A stretch of 64,000 nucleotides of DNA from Pseudomonas cremoricolorata DSM 17059 = NBRC 16634. GTDB lineage: Bacteria > Pseudomonadota > Gammaproteobacteria > Pseudomonadales > Pseudomonadaceae. The first letter of the stretch is position 1; the number at the start of each line of letters is the position of its first letter. Below are positions 34,804 to 44,657 of this stretch, piece after piece. The DNA lies in NCBI RefSeq assembly GCF_000425745.1, contig NZ_KE384442.1:314968-378967 (forward strand), read 5' to 3'. A model generated the notes under the pieces. The model saw only the letters and a list, made by a program, of their open reading frames with translations, did no database searches and was not told the origin of the DNA. The position numbers and the translations under genes were made by a program.

Positions 34804-37374
34804 TTATAACAGGTTTTTAAGTTGATATAGCATTTCGATAGCTTGACGCGGGGTGGTGTTGTCCAGATCCAGCTTGCCCAGTTTGTCGATAGCCGGGTGC
34901 GGCAGGCTGGCGAACAGATCGCTCTGGTGCGGCGTCTGTGGCTTGGCCGTTCGCGAAGCGACAGGTGCCTCCTGTGGCAGGCTGGCGGTTTCCAGTCGGC
35001 CCAGGTGTTCCCGCGCCCGCTGGATGACCTGGCCGGGAACCCCAGCCAACTGGGCTACCGCCAGCCCGTAGCTCTGGCTCGCCGGGCCTGGCAGCACATG
35101 GTGCAGGAAGACGATCCGTTCGTTGTGCTCGGTGGCGTTCAGGTGCACGTTGGCCACCAGCGGCTCGCTTTCCGGCAGTACCGTCAGCTCGAAGTAGTGG
35201 GTGGCGAACAGGGTATAGGCGCGCAACTGGGCCAGGCGCTCGGCAGCCGCCCAGGCCAGCGACAGACCGTCGAAGGTGCTGGTTCCGCGACCCACTTCGT
35301 CCATCAGCACCAGGCTGCGGTCGGTGGCGTTGTGCAGAATATTGGCGGTTTCGCTCATCTCCACCATGAAGGTGGAGCGTCCGCCGGCCAAGTCATCGCT
35401 CGAGCCGATGCGGGTGAAAATGCGGTCTACCAGGGACAGCTCACAGCTGGCCGCTGGAACGAAGCTGCCGATATGCGCCATCAGCACGATCAGCGCGGTC
35501 TGGCGCATGTAGGTCGACTTACCGCCCATGTTCGGGCCGGTGATGATCAGCATGCGTGTGCTGTCGTCAAGGCTCAGGTCGTTGGCCACGAAGGGGGTGG
35601 TCAGGACCTGTTCGACCACCGGGTGGCGGCCTTGCTCGATGCGCAGGCACGGCTCGTCGACGAAGCTCGGGCAGTTCAGGTCGAGGTTCAGTGCGCGCTC
35701 GGCCAGGTTGCTCAGCACATCCACTTCAGCCAGGGCCGCAGCGCTGTCCTGCAAGGGCGCGAGGTGTTCGATCAGGGTTTCCAGCAGCGCTTCATACAGC
35801 TGCTTTTCCCGCGCCAGCGCGCGGCTCTTGGCCGACAGCGCCTTGTCTTCGAAGGCTTTGAGCTCCGGGGTGATGAAGCGCTCGGCACCCTTGAGGGTCT
35901 GCCTGCGGATGTAATCGCCAGGGGCCTGCTCGGCCTGCTTGCTGGGCAGCTCGATGAAATAGCCGTGTACTCGGTTGTAGCCGACCTTGAGGTTGGCCAG
36001 GCCCGTACGGGCTTTCTCTCGTGCCTCCAGATCGATCAGGAACTGACCGGCGTTTTCGCTGATGGCCAGCAGGTCGTCCAGTTCGCTGTCGTAACCCACC
36101 TTCAACACGCCACCGTCGCGGATAACCGCCGGTGGGTTATCAATGATTGCCCGCTCCAGCAGGCTTGCCAGCTCAGGGTAGGTGCCGGTGATGGCGGCCA
36201 GCCGCGCCAGGTGCGGCGCTTCCAGTTCAGACAAGGCATTTTGCAATTCTGGCAGTGCGCCCAGGGCATCGCGCAGGCGCGCCAGGTCGCGCGGCCGCGC
36301 ATTGCGCAGGCCGATCCGCGCCAGGATGCGCTCGATGTCGCCGATTTCCTTGAGCTGCGGCTGCAGCTTTTCAAAGCGGAAGCCGTCGAGCAGGCAGCGG
36401 ATCGACTCTTGCCGAGCCTTGAGTACTTTGGGGTCGCGCAATGGGCGGTTCAGCCAGCGCGACAGCAGGCGGCTGGCCATGGCCGTCTGGCAGCGGTCGA
36501 TCACCGACTGCAGCGTGTTGTCACGGCCACCTGCCAGGTTGATGTCCAGCTCCAGGTTGCGCCGGCTGGCACCATCGAGAATGACCGTGTCGTCCAGGCG
36601 CTCATGGCGCAGGCTGCGCAAGTGCGGCAGGGTGGTGCGCTGGGTTTCCTTGGCGTAGGTCAGCAGGCAGCCGGCAGCACCGATGGCCAGGGTCAGCTTG
36701 TCGCAGCCAAAGCCCTTGAGGTCTTTGGTCGCGAACTGCTGGCACAAGCTCTTGCGCGCCGAGTCCCGGTCAAAATCCCACGGCGCCCGGCGCCGAGCGC
36801 CGCGGCGTTTCTCTGCCGGCAAGCCCTGCGGCCAGTCGTCCGGAAACAGCAGCTCCACCGGGTTGATGCGCTCGAGCTCGGCGAGCAGGTTTTCCCAGCC
36901 CTTGATCTCCTGCACCGAGAAACTGCCGCTGGTGATGTCCAGCACCGCCAGGCCAAACAGCCGTTCATCGCCCAGCAGCGCGGCAATGAGGTTGTCGCGT
37001 CGCTCGTCGAGCAACGCTTCGTCGCTGACCGTACCTGGGGTGATGATGCGCACCACCTGGCGTTCCACCGGGCCCTTGCTGGTCGCAGGGTCACCGATCT
37101 GCTCGCAGATCACCACCGACTCGCCCAGCTTGACCAGCTTGGCCAGATACCCTTCTACCGAGTGGAAGGGAATGCCGCACATGGGAATCGACTGACCCGC
37201 TGACTGCCCACGCGCTGTCAGCGTGATGTCCAGCAATTTGGCGGCCTTCTTCGCATCTTCGTAGAAGATCTCGTAGAAGTCGCCCATGCGATAGAACATC
37301 AGCTGGTCCGGGTGCTGATTCTTCAGTCTCCAGTACTGCTGCATCATGGGGGTGTGTGCGGTGAGGTCGGACAT
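34804..37374 (-). CDS. mutS: DNA mismatch repair protein MutS
   Basis: Recognises mismatches and starts MutL-dependent repair. The 856-residue protein starts with a typical mismatch-binding domain including the MGDFYEIFYEDA (Phe-X-Glu type) segment near residues 31-42, and has the Walker A GPNMGGKST near residue 613 and Walker B VLMDEVGRGTSTFDG. A C-terminal linker and tetramerisation tail follow. It is complete and divergent from pncC. Confidence 0.98.
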   Translation of the reverse strand: MSDLTAHTPMMQQYWRLKNQHPDQLMFYRMGDFYEIFYEDAKKAAKLLDITLTARGQSAGQSIPMCGIPFHSVEGYLAKLVKLGESVVICEQIGDPATSKGPVERQVVRIITPGTVSDEALLDERRDNLIAALLGDERLFGLAVLDITSGSFSVQEIKGWENLLAELERINPVELLFPDDWPQGLPAEKRRGARRRAPWDFDRDSARKSLCQQFATKDLKGFGCDKLTLAIGAAGCLLTYAKETQRTTLPHLRSLRHERLDDTVILDGASRRNLELDINLAGGRDNTLQSVIDRCQTAMASRLLSRWLNRPLRDPKVLKARQESIRCLLDGFRFEKLQPQLKEIGDIERILARIGLRNARPRDLARLRDALGALPELQNALSELEAPHLARLAAITGTYPELASLLERAIIDNPPAVIRDGGVLKVGYDSELDDLLAISENAGQFLIDLEAREKARTGLANLKVGYNRVHGYFIELPSKQAEQAPGDYIRRQTLKGAERFITPELKAFEDKALSAKSRALAREKQLYEALLETLIEHLAPLQDSAAALAEVDVLSNLAERALNLDLNCPSFVDEPCLRIEQGRHPVVEQVLTTPFVANDLSLDDSTRMLIITGPNMGGKSTYMRQTALIVLMAHIGSFVPAASCELSLVDRIFTRIGSSDDLAGGRSTFMVEMSETANILHNATDRSLVLMDEVGRGTSTFDGLSLAWAAAERLAQLRAYTLFATHYFELTVLPESEPLVANVHLNATEHNERIVFLHHVLPGPASQSYGLAVAQLAGVPGQVIQRAREHLGRLETASLPQEAPVASRTAKPQTPHQSDLFASLPHPAIDKLGKLDLDNTTPRQAIEMLYQLKNLL

Positions 37375-37563
37375 TCAAGGGCCTTACAGCGGTGATTCGG
37401 TGGGCTTGGATGAAGGTCGCGAATGTTACAGACTTTTCGCGCCGGCTGCAGGGACGTGGCGCTGCTAGATGCGCGCCGGCAGCGACTGCAACCAAGCCCG
37501 GTAGCGCTTGTCTGAGCAGGCAGGAGTGATAGGGTAGCCCGATTCCCTTCAGGAGCATTGGCC

Positions 37564-38046
37564 GTGGATGCCATCACGTTACTGAGCACGCGTCTGGGTG
37601 AGCACCTGCAGCGCTTGAAGGCTCAGGTCGCAACCGCCGAATCCTGCACCGGTGGCGGTATCGCCGAGGCGATCACCCGCGTACCTGGCAGTTCTGCATG
37701 GTTCGAAGCCGGTTACGTCACCTATTCCAACCAGCAGAAAACCCGTCAGTTGGGCGTACCCGCGGCGTTGTTCGAGCAGGTCGGTGCGGTCAGCCAGGAG
37801 GTCGTCGAAGCCATGGTGCGCGGCGCCCAGGCCGCCAGTGGTGCGCGCTTCGCGGTGGCGGTGAGTGGTGTGGCCGGCCCCGGCGGCGGTTCGCCGAGCA
37901 AGCCGGTGGGTACGGTGTGGCTGGCCTGGGGCGATGGCGCTCGGGTGCACACTCAACGACACCAGTTCGACGGTGACCGCGACGCTGTGCGCGAGCAGTC
38001 GGTGCGTGCAGCGCTAGACGGCTTGTTACAGCTTGGCGTCGAGTAA
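37564..38046 (+). CDS. pncC: Nicotinamide-nucleotide amidase (CinA C-terminal family)
   Basis: Deamidates NMN in pyridine nucleotide salvage. The product is the stand-alone CinA C-terminal domain (160 residues), with TAESCTGGGIAEAIT, GYVTYSNQQK and SGVAGPGGGSPSKPVGTVW motifs. GTG 37564 has AGGAG eight bases upstream; a TTG at 37558 is too close to it. It precedes recA, the conserved pncC/cinA-recA-recX arrangement. Confidence 0.93.
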   Translation: MDAITLLSTRLGEHLQRLKAQVATAESCTGGGIAEAITRVPGSSAWFEAGYVTYSNQQKTRQLGVPAALFEQVGAVSQEVVEAMVRGAQAASGARFAVAVSGVAGPGGGSPSKPVGTVWLAWGDGARVHTQRHQFDGDRDAVREQSVRAALDGLLQLGVE

Positions 38047-38090
38047 ATCACGGGCGGGGGTATGCGGAACTGCATCCCTGTGAAATAATA

Positions 38091-38106
38091 CTGGCTACTT
38101 ATACAG
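38091..38106 (+). promoter_or_regulatory. LexA box of recA
   Basis: CTGGCTACTTATACAG fits CTG-N10-CAG, the SOS operator, 41 bases before the recA ATG. Confidence 0.85.
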
Positions 38107-38146
38107 TGTATGGCCATCAGGGCCAGTCGATCACGTGAGGATTTCA

Positions 38147-39214
38147 ATGGACGACAACAAGAAGCGCGCCTTGGCTGCGGCCCTGGGTCAAATCGAACGT
38201 CAGTTTGGCAAAGGCGCAGTCATGCGCATGGGCGACCATGAGCGTCAGCGTATTCCCGCCATTTCCACCGGCTCGCTGGGCCTGGACATCGCGCTGGGCA
38301 TCGGCGGCCTGCCAAAGGGCCGTATCGTCGAGATCTACGGTCCGGAGTCGTCGGGTAAAACCACGCTGACCCTGTCGGTCATCGCCGAAGCACAACGCGC
38401 TGGCGCCACCTGCGCCTTCGTCGATGCCGAACACGCGCTTGATCCGGAATATGCCGGCAAGCTGGGCGTCAATGTCGACGATCTGCTGGTCTCGCAGCCT
38501 GACACCGGTGAGCAGGCGCTGGAAATTACCGACATGCTGGTGCGTTCCAACGCGGTCGATGTGATCATCGTCGACTCCGTGGCGGCACTGGTGCCCAAGG
38601 CCGAGATCGAAGGCGAGATGGGCGACATGCACGTGGGTCTGCAAGCGCGCCTGATGTCTCAGGCTCTGCGCAAGATCACCGGTAACATCAAGAACGCCAA
38701 CTGCCTGGTGATTTTCATCAACCAGATCCGTATGAAGATCGGCGTCATGTTCGGCAGCCCGGAAACCACCACCGGTGGTAACGCGTTGAAGTTCTACGCG
38801 TCGGTACGTCTGGACATTCGCCGAACGGGCGCGGTCAAGGAAGGCGACGAGGTCGTGGGCAGTGAAACCCGTGTCAAGGTCGTCAAGAACAAGGTTTCTC
38901 CGCCGTTCCGTCAGGCCGAGTTCCAGATTCTCTACGGCAAAGGCATCTACCGGAACGGCGAGATCATCGACCTGGGTGTCTCTCAAGGCCTGGTCGAGAA
39001 GTCCGGTGCCTGGTACAGCTACCAGGGCAACAAGATTGGCCAGGGCAAGGCCAACGCTGCCAAGTACCTGGCCGAGAATCCGGCCATCGGCTCGGAAATC
39101 GAGAAGCAGATCCGTGACAAACTGCTCAATGTCGGCGCAGTCGCTGAAGCAGGCAAGGCTGCAGCGCAAACCGCGGATGCCAGCGATGTGGCTGATGCCG
39201 AGGCAGGTCACTGA
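38147..39214 (+). CDS. recA: Recombinase RecA
   Basis: Strand-exchange protein and LexA co-protease activator. The 355-residue product has Walker A GPESSGKTT at 65-73, the VDSVAALVPKAEIEG region, and the L2 loop FINQIRMKIGVMFGSPETTTGGNAL region. ATG 38147 follows GTGAGGATTTCA; the ATG at 38135 adds four residues. It is under the LexA box at 38091-38106 and is followed 8 bases later by its modulator recX. Confidence 0.98.
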   Translation: MDDNKKRALAAALGQIERQFGKGAVMRMGDHERQRIPAISTGSLGLDIALGIGGLPKGRIVEIYGPESSGKTTLTLSVIAEAQRAGATCAFVDAEHALDPEYAGKLGVNVDDLLVSQPDTGEQALEITDMLVRSNAVDVIIVDSVAALVPKAEIEGEMGDMHVGLQARLMSQALRKITGNIKNANCLVIFINQIRMKIGVMFGSPETTTGGNALKFYASVRLDIRRTGAVKEGDEVVGSETRVKVVKNKVSPPFRQAEFQILYGKGIYRNGEIIDLGVSQGLVEKSGAWYSYQGNKIGQGKANAAKYLAENPAIGSEIEKQIRDKLLNVGAVAEAGKAAAQTADASDVADAEAGH

Positions 39215-39222
39215 GTCAACGT

Positions 39223-39690
39223 ATGACTGTTGTGCTGGACACTCCTGTCGCCGTACGGCGCACCGCCATGGACCTGCTTGCACGCAGAGAGCATGGCCGG
39301 GTCGAGCTGACGCGCAAGCTGCGTCAGCGGGGGGCCAGCGATGAGCTGATCGAGCTCGCACTCGATCGGCTCGCCGAAGAGGGGCTTCTCAGCGAAGCCC
39401 GTTATTTGGAGAGCTTCATCCGCTACAAGTCCAACGCCGGTTATGGTCCTGCACGCATTCGTGAGGATCTCGGCCAGCGCGGCCTGGACCGAGCCGATGT
39501 CGAGCAGGCGTTACGAGAATCTGGGGTGCACTGGTCAGAGAAGCTGCGGGAGGTATGGCAGCGTAAATTCTCTGGGCAACTGCCTGAAGATGCACGTAGC
39601 CGCGCCCAGCAAACTCGGTTTCTCGCCTACCGCGGCTTCTCGATGGGAATGATCGGCCGTTTGCTCAACGGCCGTGATCTGGACGACTGA
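39223..39690 (+). CDS. recX: Regulatory protein RecX
   Basis: Inhibits RecA filament activity by direct binding. The 155-residue helical protein has the three tandem three-helix repeats of RecX, including AMDLLARREHGRVELTRKL and YGPARIREDLGQRGL. It is 8 bases after recA and probably co-transcribed with it from the SOS promoter. Confidence 0.95.
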   Translation: MTVVLDTPVAVRRTAMDLLARREHGRVELTRKLRQRGASDELIELALDRLAEEGLLSEARYLESFIRYKSNAGYGPARIREDLGQRGLDRADVEQALRESGVHWSEKLREVWQRKFSGQLPEDARSRAQQTRFLAYRGFSMGMIGRLLNGRDLDD

Positions 39691-39693
39691 ACG

Positions 39694-40812
39694 TCAGCGG
39701 GTTCTCAGTACTTCCTGAGCATCATCCTGTAGGACTGGGGCAGCAGGCTGTTCCCAGTTTTCCGCCGTGTTGACGAAGTCGATCAATGCGCGCAGACGCC
39801 CTTGATTGCGACCGCCAAAGGCGAAGGTCAGGCGGGTCAACTCCTGGTACTCCTCTGGCTCATTGGCGATGCGGCTATCAGCCGTCTGGCTGAAGCTGCC
39901 ACTGAGGCGCAGGTCGGCGAACTGTTCCTCGAGTTCACGCAGTGCGTTGTCACTCAATGGGCGGCGCAGGCGAATCATGAACTCGTGTTGCATCCAGCGA
40001 CTTGAATGGTAGTTGCTGTAAAACTGCTCGATTTCTTCGACCGCCTCTTCGGCGCTGTACACCAGGCGCATCAGTTTTAGGTCGTCGGGCAGGATGTAGT
40101 GGTTGTCTTCCAGTTGGCGTTGCAGGAACGCCAGGCAATCCTTCCAGAACGTACCTTGCGGCGAATCCAGCAGCACTACCGGCACCAAGGGGCTCTTGCC
40201 AGTCTGAATCAGGGTCAGCACTTCGAGCGCTTCATCCAGTGTGCCGAAGCCGCCGGGGCAAAGCACCAGGGCATCGGCCTCCTTGACGAAGAACAGCTTG
40301 CGGATGAAGAAGAAGTGGAATGGCAACAGTTTGTCCGTGCCGTCGACGGTGGCGTTGGCGTGTTGCTCGAAGGGCAGAGTGATGTTGAAGCCCAGGGCGT
40401 GGTCACTGCCTGCCCCTTCATGGGCGGCCGCCATGATCCCGCCCCCGGCGCCGGTGATGACCATCATCTCGGAACGGGCGAGCTCGGCACCCAACTCGCG
40501 AGCCAGGCTGTACAGCGGATGCTCCAGCGGCGTACGCGCCGAGCCGAACACGGTCACTTTGCGCCTGCCCTTGTAGCGCTGCAGGCTACGAAACGCCTGG
40601 TCCAGCTCGCGCAGGGTCTGCAGGGTGATCTTGGCATTCCAGCGGTCGCGGTCGTCATGGGCCATGCGCAGAATGGTCAGCATCATGTCGCGGTACAGCG
40701 GCAGGTTGGGGCTGTCCGGGGCGACCTGCTGCAGCTGCAGGTCGAGGCTGCTCAGGTCGATGCCATTGTCGCGGAAATGGCTGAGCAGGTGGTCATTGGG
40801 CTGGTAGGGCAT
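39694..40812 (-). CDS. LOG-family protein (TIGR00730-type Rossmann fold)
   Basis: The 372-residue protein contains the LOG/lysine-decarboxylase-like core with GAGGGIMAA at 121-129 and PGGFGTLDE at 186-194, the catalytic signature of phosphoribohydrolases acting on nucleoside monophosphates. It has an N-terminal extension of about 80 residues and a long C-terminal part. The substrate is not known from sequence; a 5'-monophosphate nucleosidase like PpnN is plausible. It is convergent with recX, three bases apart. Confidence 0.82.
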   Translation of the reverse strand: MPYQPNDHLLSHFRDNGIDLSSLDLQLQQVAPDSPNLPLYRDMMLTILRMAHDDRDRWNAKITLQTLRELDQAFRSLQRYKGRRKVTVFGSARTPLEHPLYSLARELGAELARSEMMVITGAGGGIMAAAHEGAGSDHALGFNITLPFEQHANATVDGTDKLLPFHFFFIRKLFFVKEADALVLCPGGFGTLDEALEVLTLIQTGKSPLVPVVLLDSPQGTFWKDCLAFLQRQLEDNHYILPDDLKLMRLVYSAEEAVEEIEQFYSNYHSSRWMQHEFMIRLRRPLSDNALRELEEQFADLRLSGSFSQTADSRIANEPEEYQELTRLTFAFGGRNQGRLRALIDFVNTAENWEQPAAPVLQDDAQEVLRTR

Positions 40813-41067
40813 TCAAGGTCTCCTTCTGCAGCGGGCAGTGCGGTGCAAGACGAGTCGCTGGAGCTCACTCGCTCAAGGCCGCGTGCCTTCACGATAAGCG
40901 CTCTAGTATGCATGCCGAAGGTTGCTGCGGGGAGGTAAGCGTGTGCCGGCTTGCCTGAGAAAGTGGCCTCTGAGCATCGTCGGACGACGTGCATCGAGCG
41001 GATTCAAGGCGCTAGCGCAGTGCAGCGCGCCGGGCGCGCCGCACAAAGGCCGGTGGGCGAAGCAGGC

Positions 41068-41484
41068 TTACTTCTTGCCGGCCATGCCGCAGCTGGCTGC
41101 ATTGAAGGCCTGGTCGCCGATCTGGCGGTTGGTCTTGTATTCGCTGAAGCGATAGACCATGACCGCGCCCTTTTTCATCAGTTGGCGATAGCCACTGTTG
41201 TTGCAAACGCTGGCGCCCAATTGGTCACGGACTTTTTCCGGGCTCATGGCCATTTCCCGAGCCTGACCCTCACGCACGCTGAGGTGGTTGATCAACGCCC
41301 GACCCTCGACCGTGTAGCCTTGGTCGAGGATGTCTTCGTTGATGGCGCGAGGCGTGCCTTTGCTGCTTTCCTTGGCGACCTTCTGCAGCTCCTGGTTGAG
41401 CTCGTAGTCCTGCTTGGAGGCAGCCTGGGCAGCCAGGGGCAAGGCGAGCAGCAGGCTCAGGGTCGGGACGATAAAACGCAGCAT
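41068..41484 (-). CDS. Small secreted protein, PA3611-like (putative quorum-sensing-regulated family)
   Basis: A 138-residue precursor with a clear signal peptide (cleaved near AQA, residue 21), then a charged domain with two cysteines (Cys94 and Cys132) that may form a disulfide. It resembles the PA3611 family of P. aeruginosa, for which a structure exists and a link to quorum sensing has been proposed; I recognise it by order and by the ending, not by search. The start at 41484 has GGAGAA upstream on the minus strand. No function is assigned. Confidence 0.65.
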   Translation of the reverse strand: MLRFIVPTLSLLLALPLAAQAASKQDYELNQELQKVAKESSKGTPRAINEDILDQGYTVEGRALINHLSVREGQAREMAMSPEKVRDQLGASVCNNSGYRQLMKKGAVMVYRFSEYKTNRQIGDQAFNAASCGMAGKK

Positions 41485-41709
41485 GGGGTTCTCCTGATTC
41501 GATGACTGGTCGGTTGGACCCGTGTGAAAGTAGGGCGTTCCCTGAGCCCGAGCCGCAAAGGGCAAGCAGGGAGGGTAGGTGGCGCTGATTATAGAGGGCG
41601 GCGGGCGCAGGCCACACGGCAAATCCATCGGCCTCTGGTAAACTCCGCGGCTTTTCTGCAAGCGAGTGGCTTCCGTGTTCGTTTCTCTATCCTGTCGCGG
41701 GCTGCAACC

Positions 41710-42420
41710 ATGAGCCACGCCGTCGCGCGCCTGCGCGCCGAGCGCCTGGCGCGCAGCAACAAGCCCTTCGTCGCCCGCGGTTCGCGGGCCGTGCGCTGCG
41801 CGAGCTGCCGGGTCATCGCCAGCCACTGCCTGTGCGCCTTGAGGCCGCAGGTCGAGGCGGGCGCAGGCATGTGCCTGATCATGCATGACACCGAGCCGTT
41901 GAAGCCGACCAACACGGGCTGGCTGATCGCCGACCTGATCAAAGATACGTTCGCTTTCGGCTGGCAGCGCAAGGAGGTCGACGCGACATTGCTGGAATTG
42001 CTGGCGCAGCCCGATTGGCAGCCATACCTGGTGTTTCCAGGTGAGTTCGTTGCGCAGGAGCGGGTGGTCAGTGAAGTGCTGCCGGCGCCGGGCAAGCGGC
42101 CGTTGTTCATTCTGCTGGACGCGACCTGGACCGAGGCGCGCAAGATGTTTCGCAAGAGTCCTTACCTAGACCGGTTTCCGGTACTGAGCCTGCAACCAGA
42201 ACAGATGTCGCGCTATCGGCTGCGCCGTTCCAAACGCGACGATCATTTCTGTACTGCGGAAGTTGCTGCCATGTGCCTTGAACTGGCTGGCGACCGCCAG
42301 GCGGCGCAGGCCCTGGATGCCTACCTGGATGTGTTCAGCCTGCACTATCTCAGCGCCAAGCGGCATCTGCCGCTGGACCTGGACGATGCCGTGCATCGAC
42401 AGCTCAAGACCTTCCTTTAG
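41710..42420 (+). CDS. tapT: tRNA-uridine aminocarboxypropyltransferase (DTW domain, TapT-type)
   Basis: Transfers a 3-amino-3-carboxypropyl group from SAM to U47 of tRNAs (acp3U). The 236-residue protein shows four cysteines (30, 33, 40 and 42) of a zinc knuckle at the N-terminus and the DxTW motif as DATW at 137-140, with FRKSPYL after it. The ATG at 41710 is preferred; the frame is open far upstream. Family assignment is firm, the substrate is inferred. Confidence 0.88.
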   Translation: MSHAVARLRAERLARSNKPFVARGSRAVRCASCRVIASHCLCALRPQVEAGAGMCLIMHDTEPLKPTNTGWLIADLIKDTFAFGWQRKEVDATLLELLAQPDWQPYLVFPGEFVAQERVVSEVLPAPGKRPLFILLDATWTEARKMFRKSPYLDRFPVLSLQPEQMSRYRLRRSKRDDHFCTAEVAAMCLELAGDRQAAQALDAYLDVFSLHYLSAKRHLPLDLDDAVHRQLKTFL

Positions 42421-42650
42421 TACAAAGGGCATCGTTCACGAATTGATTCATACTAGGCGGGCTGGCGGGCGAGGGGGTTAATTGGCTTGACCACCTGTAC
42501 CGTGCTCGGCATCCTTGGCGCCGTTTCTGGGCCAGCCTGGCCCTGGCGATGCTTTGCGTCAGATGCCCCCGCCATTCATGCCGTGAGTTGCCCGCCAGGC
42601 GACGTGATAGCTGCCCTGCATACCTGGCACAGAACAGGATCAACAGATCG

Positions 42651-43301
42651 ATGGCCACATACGAAGTCCTGATAGCCGATGACCACCCGCTGTTTCGAAG
42701 CGCCTTGCGCCAAGCCATTACCCTGGGGCTGGGCGAGGGTGTGCGGATCGTTGAGGTGGCGACCATCGCCGAGCTGGAAACCCGCCTTGCCGAAAAGGCC
42801 GATTGGGATCTGGTGCTGCTGGACCTGAACATGCCAGGTGCCTACGGCTTCTCCGGCCTGGTCCTGCTGCGCGGGCAGTATCCGCAGATTCCGGTGGTGA
42901 TGGTTTCGGCACAGGAGGAAGCCGCGGTAGTGGTGAAGTCCCGCGAGTTCGGCGCCAGTGGTTTCATCCCCAAGTCCAGCCCGCTGGAAACCTTGCAGGA
43001 TGCGGTGCGCAAAGTGCTCGACGGCGAGGTCTGGTGGCCGCCCCAGGCGTTCGACAAGGTCGATGTCTCGGCAGAAGCCAAGGCTGCCAGCGAAGGCCTG
43101 GCGAGCTTGACGCCGCAACAGTTCCGGGTCTTGACCATGGTCTGTGAGGGCCTGTTGAACAAGCAGATCGCCTATGAGTTGAGTGTTTCCGAAGCCACCA
43201 TCAAGGCCCATGTAACGGCCATCTTCCGCAAGCTCGGCGTGCGTACCCGCACCCAGGCAGCCTTGCTGCTGCAACAATTGGAGTCAGTGGCTGGCAGCTG
43301 A
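42651..43301 (+). CDS. erdR: LuxR-family response regulator, ErdR/CrbR-like
   Basis: The 216-residue protein has a receiver domain with Asp10/Asp11, the phosphoacceptor Asp58 in LLDLNMP and Lys108, then a LuxR/FixJ-type helix-turn-helix (about residues 148-210). No sensor kinase is adjacent, so it is an orphan by position. The dgkA neighbour matches P. aeruginosa PA3604 (ErdR), which acts with a distant kinase to control acetate and ethanol oxidation genes. Ortholog choice rests on context. Confidence 0.82.
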   Translation: MATYEVLIADDHPLFRSALRQAITLGLGEGVRIVEVATIAELETRLAEKADWDLVLLDLNMPGAYGFSGLVLLRGQYPQIPVVMVSAQEEAAVVVKSREFGASGFIPKSSPLETLQDAVRKVLDGEVWWPPQAFDKVDVSAEAKAASEGLASLTPQQFRVLTMVCEGLLNKQIAYELSVSEATIKAHVTAIFRKLGVRTRTQAALLLQQLESVAGS

Positions 43302-43364
43302 TTGGCCACCGTTGCACTCCTGACTTTTCTGCCCGCATGGGCGTATATCCATGAAGTGATCGTC

Positions 43365-43727
43365 ATGTCGCCATTCAAGGGCCAGACCGGCCTGAAACGT
43401 ATTTTCAACGCAGCCAGCTATTCGCTCGACGGCCTGCGCGCGGCCTTCAAAGGTGAGGCCGCATTCCGCCAGTTGGTGCTGCTCAACGTGATTCTGATTC
43501 CGCTGGCCTGCTGGTTGTCGGTCAGCCGTGCCGAGCGAGCCGTGCTCATCGCCGTATGCCTGCTGGGGCTGATCGTCGAGTTGCTCAACTCGGCCGTAGA
43601 GGCGGCCATCGACCGTATTTCCCTTGATCGTCACCCGTTGTCGAAGAATGCCAAGGACATGGGCAGCGCGGCGCAGTTGGTGGCGCTGAGCATGGTCGCG
43701 GTGGTCTGGGGTGTGGTTCTGCTGTAA
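43365..43727 (+). CDS. dgkA: Diacylglycerol kinase
   Basis: Small integral-membrane kinase that phosphorylates diacylglycerol, recycling the lipid from envelope synthesis. The 120-residue protein has three membrane helices and the family signature ELLNSAVEAAIDRISLD followed by KNAKDMGSAAQL. The start at 43365 gives the usual length. It is 63 bases after erdR and convergent with finR. Confidence 0.95.
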   Translation: MSPFKGQTGLKRIFNAASYSLDGLRAAFKGEAAFRQLVLLNVILIPLACWLSVSRAERAVLIAVCLLGLIVELLNSAVEAAIDRISLDRHPLSKNAKDMGSAAQLVALSMVAVVWGVVLL

Positions 43728-43730
43728 CGC

Positions 43731-44657
43731 TCAGGCGATGCTGGGCAGCACGATTTCATCGCTGCGCGTCACCCCACGGGTGAAACTGCGGCACAGCTCG
43801 AGGAATTCGCGCATTGCTGAAGTCTGGTATTTCTGTTTGTGCCAGATGAAATAGAACTGCCGGCGCAGGTCGAGTTGTGGCGTCTCAAGCGCCACCAGGC
43901 TGCCACGACGAAACGCGTCGCGCAGCGCCAGGCGCGAAATACAACCGATGCCCAGGCCTGACTCAACGGCCCGTTTTATGGCTTCGGTGTGTTCCAGTTC
44001 GAGCCGTACGTTGAGCGTTGAGCGGTGATGGCGCATGGCCTGATCGAACGTCAGTCGAGTGCCGGAGCCTTGCTCGCGCAAGATCCACGCTTCATTGGCC
44101 AGGGCGGGCAATTCAGCTCGGCCGACTCTGGCCAGCGGGTGTTGCGGTGCGCAGAACACCACCAGTTCGTCTTCGACCCATGGCTGGATTTCCAGGTCGG
44201 GGTGGATGCAGTCGCCTTCGATCAGGCCCAGATCAATTTCATGGTGCGCCACTTGTTGCACGATATGCGCGGTGTTCTGCACGTGCAATTTGACCTGGCT
44301 TTCCGGGTGCTGCTGCATGAAACTGCCGATCAGCAAGGTGGCCAGATAGTTGCCAATGGTCAGTGTGGCGCCCACCGAAAGCGAGCCGAAGCCGGACTTG
44401 CCATGCAGCAGGTCTTCGATTTCCTTGGCCTGGTCGAGCAGGGCCACAGCCTGGGGCAGCAGTTGCTGGCCGAGCGCGTTGAGCGACAGGCGTTTGCCGG
44501 AGCGGTCGAACAGCTGGCAGCTGGACTGGCGCTCCAGTTCGGTGATGGAGGTGCTGGCGGCCGACTGCGACAGCGCCAGCACACCCGCTGCGCGGGATAC
44601 ACTTTGCTGTTGGGCGACTGCCACGAACACCTGAAGTTGACGAAGAGTAAATCGCAT
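43731..44657 (-). CDS. finR: LysR-family regulator FinR
   Basis: Activator of fpr in response to superoxide and related stress in P. putida. The 308-residue protein has an N-terminal winged helix-turn-helix (FVAVAQQQSVSRAAGVLALSQSAAS) and a LysR effector domain. It is divergent from fpr with 121 bases between, an AT-rich region with dyads. The name rests on this arrangement, which matches the described FinR/Fpr pair. Confidence 0.88.
   Translation of the reverse strand: MRFTLRQLQVFVAVAQQQSVSRAAGVLALSQSAASTSITELERQSSCQLFDRSGKRLSLNALGQQLLPQAVALLDQAKEIEDLLHGKSGFGSLSVGATLTIGNYLATLLIGSFMQQHPESQVKLHVQNTAHIVQQVAHHEIDLGLIEGDCIHPDLEIQPWVEDELVVFCAPQHPLARVGRAELPALANEAWILREQGSGTRLTFDQAMRHHRSTLNVRLELEHTEAIKRAVESGLGIGCISRLALRDAFRRGSLVALETPQLDLRRQFYFIWHKQKYQTSAMREFLELCRSFTRGVTRSDEIVLPSIA

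Noticed and set aside
41068..41886. 272-codon frame for the small secreted protein
   Set aside because: The extra 134 residues lack a coding pattern and would bury the clear signal peptide that begins at 41484.
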